Part shown: piece by piece, positions 47,436 through 60,088 of the stretch
Numbering within the stretch: position 1 is the first letter of the stretch
Layout: each line of letters begins with the position of its first letter
Origin: Whalleya microplaca
Lineage: Eukaryota > Ascomycota > Sordariomycetes > Xylariales > Xylariaceae
NCBI GenBank assembly: GCA_022497155.1
Contig: MU385733.1
Coordinates: forward strand, 248,001-312,000
Direction of reading: 5' to 3'
DNA: 64,000 nucleotides
Notes under the pieces: generated by a model
The model's database searches: none
The model's input: only the letters and a program-made list of their open reading frames with translations
Told to the model about the DNA's origin: nothing
Program-made: the position numbers and the translations under genes

Positions 47436-48424
47436 TTACAGCTTTGGCTCGGACTTTCCGGCCTCCAGCAGTGAGCCTATACTCCACATCGCGCCGCCAT
47501 CAATCTCCAACGCGGCGCCGTTAACGTGGCTCCCGGCCCGACTCGCCAAGTAGACGACCGCTCCCGCGATATCCTCCGGCTGCCCCAGGCGCTTCGTCGG
47601 GTTCAACGCGGCATGCTTCTCGATACCACCGGTCAACTTCAACAGCCCGCTCGCCATCTTCGTCGGGAAGAATCCGGGGCAAATCGAGTTCACCAGGATA
47701 TGCCTCGGGCCCAACTCAACCGCCAAATTGCGGCCCAAATGTATAACCGCGGCCTTACTAGCGCTATACCCATACGTAGCCTGCTTCCCCAACGTGCCGA
47801 CCCCCAACCCCGCAACGGAGGCGGTGATAATGACCCTGCTGGGGTCGGACACGGAGGCGCGGGCCTGCAGGAGCGGCGCGAACTTCTGCACGGACAGGAA
47901 CACGCTCTTGACGTTGAGGTCCATGACCTTGGCGAAGGCGGCGTCGGGGTGCGTGTCGAAGGCCTCGCCCCACGTCGCCCCCGCGTTCGCGAACAGGATG
48001 TCCACGTGCGCCGTGTGCGCGCCCACCTGCGCCACCAGCGACTCGATCCCGGACGCCGTCGCGCTGTCCGCGGGCACCGCGATCGCGCGCGCGCCTGGTT
48101 GCAGGTTGGGCAGGGCGTTGAGTTGGGCCACGGCGGCTTCGCAGGCTGCGGCCTTGCGGGATGTGATGAAGACTTTGGCGCAGCCGGCTTGGAGGAAGCT
48201 GGGGGGTGTAAGATTGTGTGTTAGCTGGGCTGTTGTGCTCGATCGTATGGAGGTAGGCAGGTGTCTCGGGGGAGTAGGATCGATGGATGAATGGGTGGAT
48301 GGGCGATTACTTACGCCGAAGCGGCATTCAGACCCAGACCTCGCGAGCCGCCCGTCACGACGGCGATTTTGCCCTTGAGGGAGAAGAGCGAGGGGAAGTC
48401 ATTGAGGGCTGTTTCGTCGGCCAT
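47436..48424 (-). CDS. Short-chain dehydrogenase/reductase
   Basis: Exons 48424-48315 and 48198-47436 encode 290 aa. Classical SDR features: cofactor motif TGGSRGLG near residue 25, FANAGATWG, the catalytic serine in ITASVAGLG, and YGYSASKAA with Tyr and Lys. A DGG near the C-terminus closes the fold (ALEIDGGAMWS). The small residue pattern after the first strand (ITSRKAAACEAA) with Arg suggests NADP(H). Close fungal relatives are usually labelled 3-oxoacyl-ACP reductase (RhlG-like) or gluconate 5-dehydrogenase, but substrate cannot be read from the sequence. The gene converges on the methyltransferase with only 290 bp between stops. Most of exon 2 is strongly GC-rich. Confidence 0.93.
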
Positions 48425-48972
48425 ATCGTTGCTATGCGAGGATCACTCGGGGGAGGCGTTCACACAAAGGTATATAAGAGATCGTAATCACACAGGAGAA
48501 GTTGGTCAAAGTTACCTAATACTTCATGTAGGTGTAATGCGGATGCAATGGCGTTTTAAAGTCATCGTGAAGGTCCGCCGGGCATTACTTTCTCGCAGGT
48601 TACCGAGACCTTGACGGACCTTGGTTAGGACGAGTTGTGGGTTAGCGTAGTCTCACTTCTTGCGGGGACTTGCCGAGGTCCCCCTTAGCTGCAAGTGCCA
48701 AGAGCCAATTCCATTATACTAATAAATGGGGCTAAGGCGAGCACACTTGTGTCAATGAGATGTCATATCTAAAAGCATATATCGTATATACATACATGTA
48801 TAGTATCCAATTTTAAGCGTGGTGTAAACGAAGATCAGGCTTGGAGTGTCGAAGGATTGGCCAATTTGATAGCCTTCAACAGGATGCATATTCGAAATAA
48901 CCATGTAGTTGCGTATAGTGAAATGTCTTCAGATTTGGGGTATCACAAGTATGGCTACATTGAAATGGACGC
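48425..48972. promoter_or_regulatory. Spacer upstream of the SDR
   Basis: About 550 bp; on the minus strand a TATATA lies about 50 bp upstream of the SDR start (48470-48476). No gene seen. Confidence 0.45.
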
Positions 48973-51058
48973 CTAATCGGCGCCATCATAAACATCTTCT
49001 TCGGCGCCGTCATCCATAGCAGTATCGTCATCTTCCTGCTCGATTTCATCCTCATCCTCTCCCTCAATATCTTCGTCCTCTACCTCCTCGCCCTCATCGC
49101 TCTCCTGGCCTTCATCGTCATATTCACCGACATCTTCAGCAGCATCGTCATCATCAAAATCGTTGTCCATGGTACCTTGCCACGCAGTTTCAGTCCCTTC
49201 ATCGGCATCTGAGACGTCGTCATCTTCGCTAAACATGCCATCCGAATCCCAATTGTCCAATTCCTCACCACCCGGACTTGCTGGAGCCTCCTCCACGACT
49301 TCTGGCAATGTAGAACCGGCCATCTGTTTAGAATACAGTGTCTGGGGGGCTCGGCGGATGACCCTCCTTCCATCAGCCTCCTCCATGGGACGCAGGAAAG
49401 GCTCCAACGTCAAGGCCAGTGGCTTGTCAGTAATGTCGGGCCAATATTGAAGTCTGTCCAAAAGGAACGAGTTGTATATATGGCCGGGTTTCTGCGGGGC
49501 GTCATCATCTGAGCCCATCTTCCCGTTCTTGATGGCCATCATCTTGACTTTCATAATTGTCTTGATCTTGGCCCACGTGCCTTTATAATACCACCCTGAA
49601 TCGTCGAGGTCGCACGTCGGCCGCAAAGGCGCTTTCTCTATTAAGCGCACGAGGAAAGGATCCGTGACGTCGCAAATCTGCCAAAATTTGCCATCGGTGG
49701 AATAACTCTCACCATCGAACAAATGACTATCGCGATTCCCCCTAGGATGCTTTTGCATTTGGCCTTTTCGAATAGTTGCCCAAGGGACCTTCATTGCCCC
49801 GACCGTATTTCTGGCCAACTTGAAGGCTAGGGTCTGGTAGAAGCGCCACTTAGGGTCGGATCGGGGATCAAGACCATACTTGACAACGGCATCTCGCCAT
49901 GGGCCACCTCTAAATTGATAGCCAACAAGCTGAATAGCAACCTTCAGGAGTGACTCGGTGTAATCGCCATGGATGCGATTTAGAATGGCACGACGCGTCC
50001 AAATGGGTCTCTCCTCCATGGCTTCATGAAGTTGCTTCATAAGATCATCAGGTACCCGATAGTTCTCGTCCGGATCCCGCCGTGGTCTAGTAGGTACGGG
50101 AAAGGTATCGTGGTGGATAAAGTGGCCGTATGACAGTTTTTTCCTGCCTTGGGTATTTACTAGTTGCGGCTCCCCTATTTCATCCACACCGCCAACCTTG
50201 ATAGTTGGATTCTGTTCGTAGTTGTAGTTGAATCCAATGACCTTGTCAGTGAAGTGCGGCGGCGGTATTATCTCCTGATCAGGACCGACTGCCACACCCG
50301 GGTTAAACTTGAATTCTCGCAGTTTTGAGACTAGATCGAGGATTAGTAACCCATTAAAAGCTAGGACAGAGCTAGAATAGATTCTATCTTACCATTCATC
50401 GGTAGTAAATGTTCTGCAGCTTTAGTCAAGAATGAAGAGCTCGAGTTCGCAAACTGGAAATCGGCTAAGCCTCGGTATCTGTAGCTGTCCTGGACAGTGC
50501 CAACAGCTTCTACCTGGTAATCGGCGGCGTTGTCCTGCAGCTTGCGAAGAACAGACTTGGGTATGTCTCTCCGGCTCACAGAGCTAAGTTGATCGGTATC
50601 TGAAATAGCGCCTGATCCATCTGCTATATACATATCGCCCGTGAAGGGGTCATTGCTTCCCCTTTTTCGTTTGCGGCCTGTCCGCTTGGGGACAGTGATC
50701 TTGAGCAATATGTTATTTGTAGCAGCATGATGTGACACAATTGGCTTTGCTGTAGGATTATCAGGCCGAAACCACAAAGGGACCGCAACAGGTTCTCGCG
50801 TGGCCGCCAGAAGCTATATTGAAGACTCAATTAGATATTTCTAAGTAGTACATTGATTCTCGGGTAGATAGAGCATACCTTTTGGAATTTGGGTTCTAGC
50901 CCGAAGGAATGAAGACCTTTGTCTAAGTTGAGCAAGACACAAGGATGCTCTATAGCAACTATCCTCCTCGGGGGCACCTCAAAGATCGGAGCACCTGTTG
51001 GACCATCGGCGTTAGGATCGTCCCAACCGGCGGAATATGCGTCTTCAGCTTCAGCCAT
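48973..51058 (-). CDS. TFIIIC subunit Sfc1/Tfc1 (tau95, GTF3C5-type)
   Basis: Exons 51058-50879, 50813-50393 and 50330-48973 encode 652 aa. TFIIIC binds the A and B boxes of tRNA genes and recruits TFIIIB for RNA polymerase III; this subunit contacts the A box. Family-like blocks: IVAIEHPCVLLNLDKGLHSF near the start, a dimerisation region with VPLWFRPDNP and KRTGRKRKRG, then the DNA-binding half with RPIWTRRAILNRI, RFYQTLAFKLARN, GPWRDAVVKYGLDPRSD and VTDPFLVRLI. The last hundred residues are an Asp/Glu-rich tail, as in the yeast protein. The start codon follows the conserved MAEAED context, and all three exons are in phase. It is divergent from the B56 gene across 2.3 kb. Confidence 0.94.
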
Positions 51059-53376
51059 GTTTACGGCGCGTGAGTGCTGCCACGTCACCGGCCTATGACT
51101 ACTATGACTGCAAGTTGTAATGTGATAAGTAGTAGCCTTGAAAACTGACACCAGTTGGTGGTTTGGCGGTTTTAGGTAGAGCGGTGTCTTTAGTCATCAA
51201 TGATCACGCAGTACCCAATGGGTGGCGATTAGAGTGGCTTTGAGTCACTCATGCGGTTGGAAAGAGTTGAAATAGCAGTAACTCTGCGGCCGAGATGACT
51301 GACTACCTCTTTGCCTCTCCTCTGGCCTAGAGACTGTGTGTGAGATTCAATGCCCCTCATTGGCGATTGCAAGCTAGCAAGCTAGAAACGGCAGAACGAT
51401 CAGACCTCATGAAACGGACACTAGGAAGTGGCCCGTGGGTAGTAAATGGGTGAACTGATGTCATTCGTCTGGAAGAGATTGAATCTGTATCAGATAGAAT
51501 ATCGCGAAGCTCGCAATTTAGCACCAGTAGAAGATAGTAGGTACGGTGCGATATAGTGCGACTTGATACGTAGATGGTGGTGGTGGTGCTGGTGGTGGTG
51601 GTGGTAAAATTCCAGCTTATAGCAGCCAGCCAATCATACCGATTAGAATTTGTGCTAGAGCGAACACTGTACTTGACACAATATGTACAGTATAATCCTA
51701 CCGTCCAATGGGCTTTCTTCAGACTGTATTATTAGGGGTTGTGCGCGGCACACATTGAATCAGGCCATCACGTCACTACCTGGGACTGCACCGTCTTGAG
51801 CGATCTAATGTGCGGGATACATAACCATGTACTTCTATCATCCGTAGGCTTATTAAATTTGTTATATCTGTACATACATAGTGTAATATACATAATCAGT
51901 TATTTTCCAGCCCGGTACAGTTACACCTAGGTAATTACAGGTCAGGTGGACGCGGCATCTAATAAAGTACATATGTATCGATTTGGTACCTAGGTATGTA
52001 CGTACAGAATAGGGACCATAGGTAGGGCCATTGTGTCAAAAGGCAGTGCAGCGCCGATCATCAACAACCGACGACAGTTGTACATACAGTTTACCTACTT
52101 TACCTACGGGTATGATAGCCCCATTAATCTAAATGCCTGCTCCGCCGACGGTTTTCACGTAGTATGGGGACTATAATTCGACGCGGCTGGCAGTGTCTCT
52201 CTGCACATGCACCTGCACATTCATTCGCCCAAGCCTGCCACCTGCCTGCTACCTTACTGCACCTGCAGTCAACTGGTACTGCTGCTCACCTCCATACCTC
52301 CTCCATCTTCCAATTATTACTTGTACCTCCTGTATAACCACATAGACCACGCGGACGGATGACCTGTATGTAACACGCACACAGCATCAACGAGTCATTG
52401 AACATTGAGGCAATCTGCACGCAGTCCTGTGGTGTTTCTTGATTGCCCTATAACTGCCCTGTAGTTGATCAATATTATTGGTGGTGTTTCAACTTCCGAT
52501 CGCTGTTGGGAAGAAAGTCTTATTAAGTCTTATTGAAATAAATAAATCTCGCTTTTTTCTACACGCCGCAGTCTACCCTCTCTCTCTACCCACTACCTAC
52601 CTTACAGAGTACAGTCCTACGCATACTCGGTACTTCATAAACCCCTTGCTGGGCCTGGGCGTGCTGGACGTGGGCTGCTGCGCTGCTAGGCTGGTGGGCT
52701 ATTTCCGTACCGGACCAGTACTTCAATTGCTGCTGCTGCTGCCGCCATTACCTAGGTACCTACTGCTGCTGGCTGCTTATTAGCCTTCTCCTGTGGCCCG
52801 TCCGTCCCCTGGAAGATCACCACTGGTGACCCGAGTCCCTCAGCAACCCACCTGGTCATTATTTCTCCACCTTCCACAACGACAACTCAACTGAACTCAA
52901 TCTTAATACAATACAATTCACTGCACCCGTCTTCCAGTCATTCCTCGACCGTTTATCCCTCAGCGAGCTCCTCTTGTTTGACCTGGACTTATCTGGCCCC
53001 CATTGACAACACCGCCGGGCTACTATATTGTCGTCCATGTCTTTCTTGTGAGAGGGGACCAAGTCAACCTTTCCTATGCGACAGCCGCACCCGCATCTTT
53101 ACGCCCAAGCCCCAAGCCTCCGTCCACCTGAGGTCTCCCCAAACAGACGGTGAATCGACAACATAATAATTCCTCTGCTGGATCCCTCGCATTGCTCGAC
53201 CTGACATCGTCCTCTGCTTCTCCATCTACGCAAAAAGGGCCCGTCGAGCCGACGCCTTGCACTGACGACCTCGCCTCAATCAACCCCCTTGGCCAGCTCG
53301 TCTAAACAATTGTCTAAGCGAACGAGAGCCGGGCGTCCCCACCCCGCCGTAACCTCGTAGGCCGTGACCTACAAAG
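51059..53376. promoter_or_regulatory. Divergent spacer and long leader of the B56 gene
   Basis: 2.3 kb with both promoters. Includes a GGT-rich triplet tract (51575-51605), two CCTAGGTA motifs near 51928 and 51988, another near 52752, and a CTG/CCG run near 52730. The final 550 bp before the B56 start are pyrimidine-rich and look like a long 5' UTR. No gene seen. Confidence 0.5.
51575..51605 (+). repeat. Imperfect (TGG)n triplet tract
   Basis: About ten TGG/GGT units, interrupted once by GCT. Confidence 0.85.
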
Positions 53377-55593
53377 ATGAAGCGCTTTAGCCAGAGAGTC
53401 GTATGTCAATTGTTCATCCTATGTATCTGTATACTCTGTATACTTGTGTCTGCATATCTAAGTGTATCGCTAACCAACCCCCCTTCTTCAATAGCTCTCG
53501 AGAGGCAAGAGTGATAGCAAGTCTTCCAAGAAGAATAAGGAATCCAAAGATGGCACGGCTTCACCTTCTTCGGGAGGCTCCCGAGAGACCCAGTCGCCCG
53601 TTCTGACGCCCTCGTCCTCCACCTCGACCCTGAACGATATCAGGAATAAGCCACTCCCGCCCAATAATGTCGGAGCCCATGGTGGTGATCACGGCAGCCC
53701 TGCCCTCCAGGGACAGGCCAATCAGGTAGCCGGCCAGGCTGGCGCCCAGGACAGATTCAACACTATGGGAACTCAATCGCCAAACGGTGCAGCCACCCCA
53801 TCTAGAACCGGGTCCCTGCCTCCGACTGTGGTCATTAGTCCCAGTGCTCCTGTAAGGCTTCTGTCTTCCCAATCTATCATCCTATAGTCCGGTTAGCTAA
53901 TACGTTGCTGTGAATATAGCACATCCCCCCTCCCGGCGCTGCTGAGACTATGCCCCACGATCTCGCACCTCCCAAGGCCGGACAGAAGTCGCTCATGTTC
54001 GATCGTCTGCACCAAACCCCGAAAGATGTCCCCGAAGGTCTCAGAACGCCCAAGAGGCAGCATTCGTCACGGTTCGATATTTCGGCGCACCGGGAACTGG
54101 AGAAACTGCCAGGTTTCCATGAAGTGCCGCCTAATCGACGACAGGAGCTTTTCATGCAGAAGATCGACCAATGCAACGTCATCTTCGACTTCAATGACGC
54201 TAGCGGCGACATGAAGTCCAAGGAGATCAAGCGTCTGGCCCTGCATGAACTACTCGACTACGTAGCTAATAATCGCCAAGTAATCACAGAGCCCATGTAT
54301 CCGCGCGTTGTCGAAATGTTCTCCAAGAACCTTTTCCGTCCTATTCCTCCGCCCATGAACCCTCAAGGGGAGGCGTTCGATCCCGAGGAGGATGAGCCCG
54401 TCCTGGAAGTCGCCTGGCCACATATCCAGGTTGTCTACGAATTCTTCCTACGGTTCATCGAGAGCCAAGACTTCAACACAAATATCGCCAAGGCTTATAT
54501 CGACCATAGCTTTGTGCTGCAGCTTCTGGAGCTTTTCGACTCGGAAGATCCGCGCGAGAGAGATTTCCTCAAAACGACCTTGCATCGAATTTATGGGAAA
54601 TTCTTGAATCTCCGCTCCTTTATCCGACGTTCTATCAACAACGTCTTCTTCCAGTTCACCTACGAGACCGAAAGGTTCAATGGTGTGGCCGAGCTGCTTG
54701 AAATCCTGGGGTCCATTATTAACGGATTCGCCCTGCCTCTGAAGGAGGAGCACAAGCTATTTCTTACTAGAGTGTTGCTGCCCCTGCATAAGGTTAAAAG
54801 TCTCAGCATGTATCATCCTCAGCTTGCGTACTGCATCGTCCAGTTCCTGGAAAAAGATGCGTCCTTAACCGAAGAGGTCGTGCTCGGCCTACTTCGATAT
54901 TGGCCGAAAGTCAACAGCACGAAGGAGGTCATGTATCTCAACGAGGTTGAAGACATTTTCGAGGTGATGGATCCTGCCGAGTTCGCCAAGGTTCAGGAGC
55001 CATTGTTCCACCAACTTGCCAAATCCGTGGCAAGCCCCCACTTCCAAGTGGCAGAGCGAGCTCTGTATTTCTGGAACAACGAGTACTTCTGCAATCTCGT
55101 GAGCGACAATGTCGAGATCATTTTACCAATTATGTTCGCGCCGCTCTACGAGAACTCAAAAGGACATTGGAACAGGTACGTGACTTATATCAGGCAGTAG
55201 ACCTCGTAACTAACGTCTCACAGAACAATTCACGGAATGGTGTACAACGCAATGAAGCTTTTCATGGAAATCAACCCGCAGCTCTTCGATGACTGCTCAC
55301 ACGAATATACCGAGCAACAAAACAGCGCTTCAGCAAGAGAAGCTCTCCGAGAGAGGAAATGGGCAGCTATCAAGGAGCAAGCCACCAAGAAGAAGTCAAA
55401 CGGCGCTACTGGAAACGGCAGCCCAGCACCCAAATCAGCTGCTTTGCCGCGAGTAGAAGAAGCCGATTCGGTCACCGAGGACAATCAGAAGCGGTTGAAT
55501 TCACTCAAGCTGCAAGATGCTAACCAGGCGACTCGTTACCCTAATGCTCATGAACGCCAGAGTTCAGTGAGCTCCTCTAGGAGCCAACGATGA
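53377..55593 (+). CDS. RTS1: PP2A regulatory subunit B56 (Rts1/ParA type)
   Basis: Exons 53377-53400, 53495-53851, 53920-55175 and 55224-55593 encode 668 aa. B56 subunits target the PP2A phosphatase to substrates carrying LxxIxE-type motifs and control septation, cell-cycle checkpoints and chromosome cohesion in fungi. The N-terminal 200 residues are Ser/Pro/Gly-rich and disordered. The HEAT-like B56 domain follows: [98 protein letters not shown]. It ends with [20 protein letters not shown] and a Ser-rich tail. The 24-bp first exon (MKRFSQRV) is placed by the phase match to LSRGKSDSK. Confidence 0.96.
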
Positions 55594-57331
55594 TTCCGGT
55601 CTTCACTTTTTCTTCCGACCCTTTCAACCGAAGTCTTCAATGGTTCCCGGCTTTTCTCATGATAGACCTTTCTAAGCGATGATGACGTGGTTTACACGAA
55701 CCTTTCTAAAATTTCTACTTCTCTCAATATGCATTTTTCACCCTTTTTCTCCGCAACCATTGAATCAAGACTCATTCGGCGTGTTATCTCGGGTTCTCGG
55801 TGTCGACCATTGCTTCTCTGTGCAAAACCACATGCGCTTTGAGCACTACTACCTATGGTGGCATCGGCTCAAATGAGTAGTGTATAGCAGTTTCTGTTCC
55901 ACCCTCGAATGATGCCAGAGAATTTGGTCCGTCTTTGCGGGGTGGCAGATATACCTGCTGGCCGCTTTTATTTCCCCGTACATACTTGATGGCCCTATAC
56001 GTCATTGACATCCGCTTTACCATCCATGACCAACGGGATCCAGTTCAAGGGCCTGCCTAACACACGCAAACACGAGGTCAATTTTTTTCTGCGGATTGAT
56101 AATTTCGCGGAGTTTAGTACAGAGCACACACATTTGGAGAGACGGACAAACGGGCTCATCTCGACAAACGCGTGTCTGTTGTAGTAGTGTGTGGTGGTGC
56201 CAAAAGGATGGATGGATAGGTAAGGGGGCTTGGGACGAAGTGAGTGAGTGGCTCTTCTCTCTGTCTCTCGCTCTCTCTTTCTCTCAGTGTATGGATGTTT
56301 TGTGTCAATTTTTCTTCAGAGAGCTGAGTCGCGAATTGGGGCTCTTTGTGTGTGTGAGTGTGTCAGTGTCTGTGGCGTCTAAAGGGTGGAATTAGGGAGG
56401 GAAATGAGACGACACGCGGAAATTACTCTTTGCAAAACAAAAAAGCAATCTTGATAGACAAACACAACAACCACAACCGCAACCACAACACCATTGCGCA
56501 ACGTGCTTTTGTTGAGAAAACTCTTTTTTGTAACAAATTGTCTTGAAACTAGCTCCAGCTGTAGGAGATAGGCAGACAGACAGACAGACAGGACAAATAA
56601 TGATGATGGCGTTGAAGGGGAAAAAAAGAACGCTTCGCTCTTGACTGATTGCTTAGCTTATGTATGGCGTGTAGAGAGAGATAATTCCTCCTAGAGGCTT
56701 GTAGGTAATAGAATTTATAGACTCGCTGCCGTTTTGGCGGGTTGTTAGGTTGTTGAGTCTTGTTATTCTTTGTTCGTCTGACTTTGTAATCATGTAGGAT
56801 AGTGGACACTGCGTTGATAAGTGTAAGGATGAGAAGCTGGTTTGGCAAGTCACTTCGTTGGTATGGCGGTTTTATTCGCTGTTTGTTTAGCTTCTGGGCC
56901 TGTTTCCTCGGGTTTTCTTTCGAAGAGTTATTCCTTCGGGAGGTGTTGTCGAAGCTGCTTTGTACATACGAGTGATCTTACTGTGCTGGTATTTCTATAT
57001 GGGACCCTTGTCGGGAAAATGGAGTGGAAATCCACAGGGGGGATAGTGGGATATCATATAAGTAAACTGACTTACCAAGGCAGATTGGCTTCTCACGAGA
57101 CACATAGTTAGCTAGTCACGACGGCGGTCCATTGTAGACTTTGCGGTATAGTGATATTAATGCCCGGAAACGTAGGCATTTTGACATCAATTGTATATTC
57201 AAGGTGATGGCAGTTGTAAGTATACCGCGGATATGTCCGACGGGATAACTGGTACTCTATGACCATAAAAATGGCACCGAGAACATATACTCGACCAATT
57301 ACCGGTATTATACAACAATGATATTCTACCT
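55594..57331. other. Convergent spacer, no gene seen
   Basis: 1.7 kb between the B56 and PSD1 stops. Contains CT-rich and GT-rich simple sequence (56250-56290, 56345-56375), a CAAC-rich run near 56465-56490, and a (CAGA)n tract at 56573-56591. The spacer probably holds long 3' UTRs. Confidence 0.55.
56573..56591 (+). repeat. (CAGA)n short tandem repeat
   Basis: Nearly five CAGA units. Confidence 0.85.
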
Positions 57332-59001
57332 TCACTCCTGGACAAAGCCCAGCGCCTGCCCCATCTTGACCTTCTGCCCCTTCTCCACGGCCCAGACGAA
57401 CCCGCCCCTCGCAATCGGGCTCTCGGGCAGCGGCGCCTCGAACACCAACACAATGGTGCTGCCCAGCTTAAACCCGCCCATCTCGTCCCCCCTCCGCAGT
57501 GCATGCCCCCCCAGTACGGCGCTGGCGGCGCGGTACGTGGCCTCAGCGAACCCACTATACGGCTCGCCGCGCGCGACCGCCTCCTCGGCCGCGCGGTCGG
57601 CCGCGGTGTCCGTGAGCAGCGAGTTGGTGCGCAGCTCGCGGTCGAAATTAACCGTGATGGACCCCACGTTCGTGGCGCCGACGGGGACGAAGGCGAAGAA
57701 CCCCCAGCGCCACTTGCCGAGCAGCACCACGCGCTCGTTGAGCGTGAACAGCCCCGGGAGCGTCCGCTGCAGGTACGGCGACACCGAGTACAGCTCGCCG
57801 GCGAAGTGGCGCCGCCGCTCCACCACCCAGTTCGCGGGCGAGTGGAAGCGGTGGTAGTCGCCGGGCGCGAGGTACACCACCGCGTAGTACAGCGCCGTGC
57901 GGTCGTCGGCGGACAGGAGCGAGTACCACGGCCTCGAGCCGAGGGCTAGGTCCGCGCGCACCTCGGAGACGGCGCCGGGGCTGGAGGGGCGCGCGGATTG
58001 GTCCGAGAGCTTGGGGCCGAGGTGGCTTTCGTCCGGCCCGCCGGAGAGGAGGTTCGGCAGCGTGTAGGTTATGCCGTTGACGCGCGCGAACTCCTCGTGC
58101 GCCTTGATGAGCGCCTCGTCGCCGTGGGCCGAGGCGGCGGCGCCGTTGGAGTCGGTGGCCTGGTCAGCTACCCCGGGCTCTTTGCCGGATAGACTCGGCG
58201 GCGGGGTGTGCTTGCCCAGGAGCGCGTCGATGGTGTATGTCATACCCTTGACCTGCTCGATATCGTTGCCCTCGATCTTTCCAAATTGGAGGACCCGTCC
58301 GTCGGACGGTGATAACAGGGCATTTGGGTTGGGATCCAGGGGCCGGACACCGGGTTTCAGCGTCCGGTAGAAGAAGGAGGCGAGATTGGGGTAGACGTGC
58401 AGATCCGGCTCGGAGACCTCGTCTAAGTTCACGCCGAAGATGAACGAGTAGAGCTTGAAGCCGGGCACGCGGAGGTAATACGGGATTGTGAGCTCGTTGA
58501 ACTTGCCCCATAATCTTGAGATAGCCTTCAGAGGCAGCGTTGACATCACCTGTACTTGCCTACAGAAGACGGCTGTTTAGCACTTAGATCGAGTGGGACT
58601 GTTATATGTCACGCCTACCATGGGCCATCTGGCCGTACCCGCGGCCGTCTCTTCGGCCGCGGACCTTCGTCTTCTTCAGCCTCCCTCTCGAGCCTCTCCC
58701 GCTCGCGCCTTTGGGTCTTATAGAATTGGACTAAGCCAAGGAAGCCAATTCCTAACCCCACGGGTATGGGATACCAGGTGACTTTGGTGTCCTTTAATGC
58801 GGACCGCAACCTCGACCCAAAGCGTTCCTTACTCTGTCGATACTGGGAAGATCGACGGAAGCAGCATTTTGGCGTGGCGGTGAACTGCCTTACCGTCTGA
58901 CGGGTTGTAAGTGAACATGTTCGTTGAAGCAGAGGCGGTAGTTTTTGGCGGCTCAGTGCGGGCAACATGCCTCGGACTGATGCCGAATATAGAGTTGCCA
59001 T
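57332..59001 (-). CDS. PSD1: Phosphatidylserine decarboxylase, mitochondrial (PSD1)
   Basis: Exons 59001-58619 and 58559-57332 encode 536 aa. PSD1 makes phosphatidylethanolamine from phosphatidylserine on the inner mitochondrial membrane. The N-terminus is rich in Arg/Ser and lacks acids, fitting a presequence; WYPIPVGLGIGFLGLVQFYK is the inner-membrane anchor. The catalytic part shows SPSDGRVLQFG, YHRFHSPANW (His), VNFDRELRTN and the self-cleavage motif LGST near residue 495 (GFKLGSTIVLVFEAP), which yields the pyruvoyl group. An insert of about 100 residues between the two halves contains two similar segments (MTYTIDALLGK and ITYTLPNLLSG), a feature I recall from fungal PSD1. The catalytic exon is very GC-rich. 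The upstream ATG at 59070 is in frame but would add a Cys/His-rich leader not expected in the family. Confidence 0.96.
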
Positions 59002-60088
59002 GATGTGCACTCTCCAGCTGAGTGAACACTTCAATTCAACGTTGTGACATTGGAATCGATGGCAAGACACACTTGGCTGGCTTGTAAGTCTTAACTGACT
59101 TGACTTATTAGATGTGTGTGCATTCGACCCAAATTTGTCGATAAGTCAAGATATTCATCTACTATTGGCATGTCACTAGAGTTTTGTAACTAGAATTTTA
59201 GTAGGAATATACATAGAAGGCCAGGACGGGATGTCATACGTAAGTAACCTACCTACTTACTACTTACCTAAGGTAATGGATCGACCTAATGCAGCTGTGA
59301 GACTGTCCCATCCAATGACGCAGCTCGAGGGAAGCTATCCCTTTCTGGATCGGCCACTATGTACCAATTTGCCGGGAGCCTTTATAGTGGCTATTTCTGC
59401 TATTTCTGCTATTATGTGGCTAATAACAGGCGATGTGGTGTGGCTAGGTGCGCTGTGGACAGTAGGGCATCGGGGCATAAAGTACAGTGACAATCGGCCA
59501 AAAGGTGCAACGTGGATATTACCAAAAAGGTACATGTGTGTACTACAATATACACATATGTACTGCTTGTACCTATGCGTAATCGCGGCTAACGACCTCT
59601 CACTGCGTAAATGCGAACGACATGACAGCTTGCTCTCTCTCTGTCTACCTCTCTCTACCACTCTCTACCACTCTCTACCACTCACCTTCAGACGTTTGTC
59701 GACAATGACTGCAGCTACATAATTTCCTCGTTTTGCTTCCTACCCGAACTATTTCTTCACTCCTTTTGACCGCCTCTTCGCTCATTCTCTCCGAACGCCT
59801 TTTGTTTCGTACTCTTCACCTTACAAATACATGTCATAATACAAAGTACATGTCGTACTGGAGATTCTAGTTTAGGTGACTTTCCTCCTGCTCGCCTGCC
59901 AGCCTGCCTGACATGGTGGTCGCCGTTGTCTCTAATCAGCCAACGTAGCCTTGAGTACCTAAGCCCGTTTGTTGGTGGATGTACGGCTTCGTTCTCTTTT
60001 GCTGCTCGCAGCCAGCTGTCTTTTTTCAAGTGTATAAATAATTATCTTCCCTCGAAGTCTTACAAAGCAGTGAGATCGCCCGACGACC
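59002..60088. promoter_or_regulatory. Divergent spacer between PSD1 and the HERP-like gene
   Basis: 1.1 kb with both promoters. Contains TACCTA/TACTTA tracts at 59245-59275 and three tandem CTCTCTACCA decamers (59651-59680). No gene seen. Confidence 0.5.
59651..59680 (+). repeat. Three tandem CTCTCTACCA decamers
   Basis: Perfect 10-bp unit repeated three times in the pyrimidine-rich promoter or leader of the HERP-like gene. Confidence 0.9.

Noticed and set aside
57503..57949. Plus-strand open frame over PSD1
   Set aside because: Antisense shadow of the conserved decarboxylase exon.
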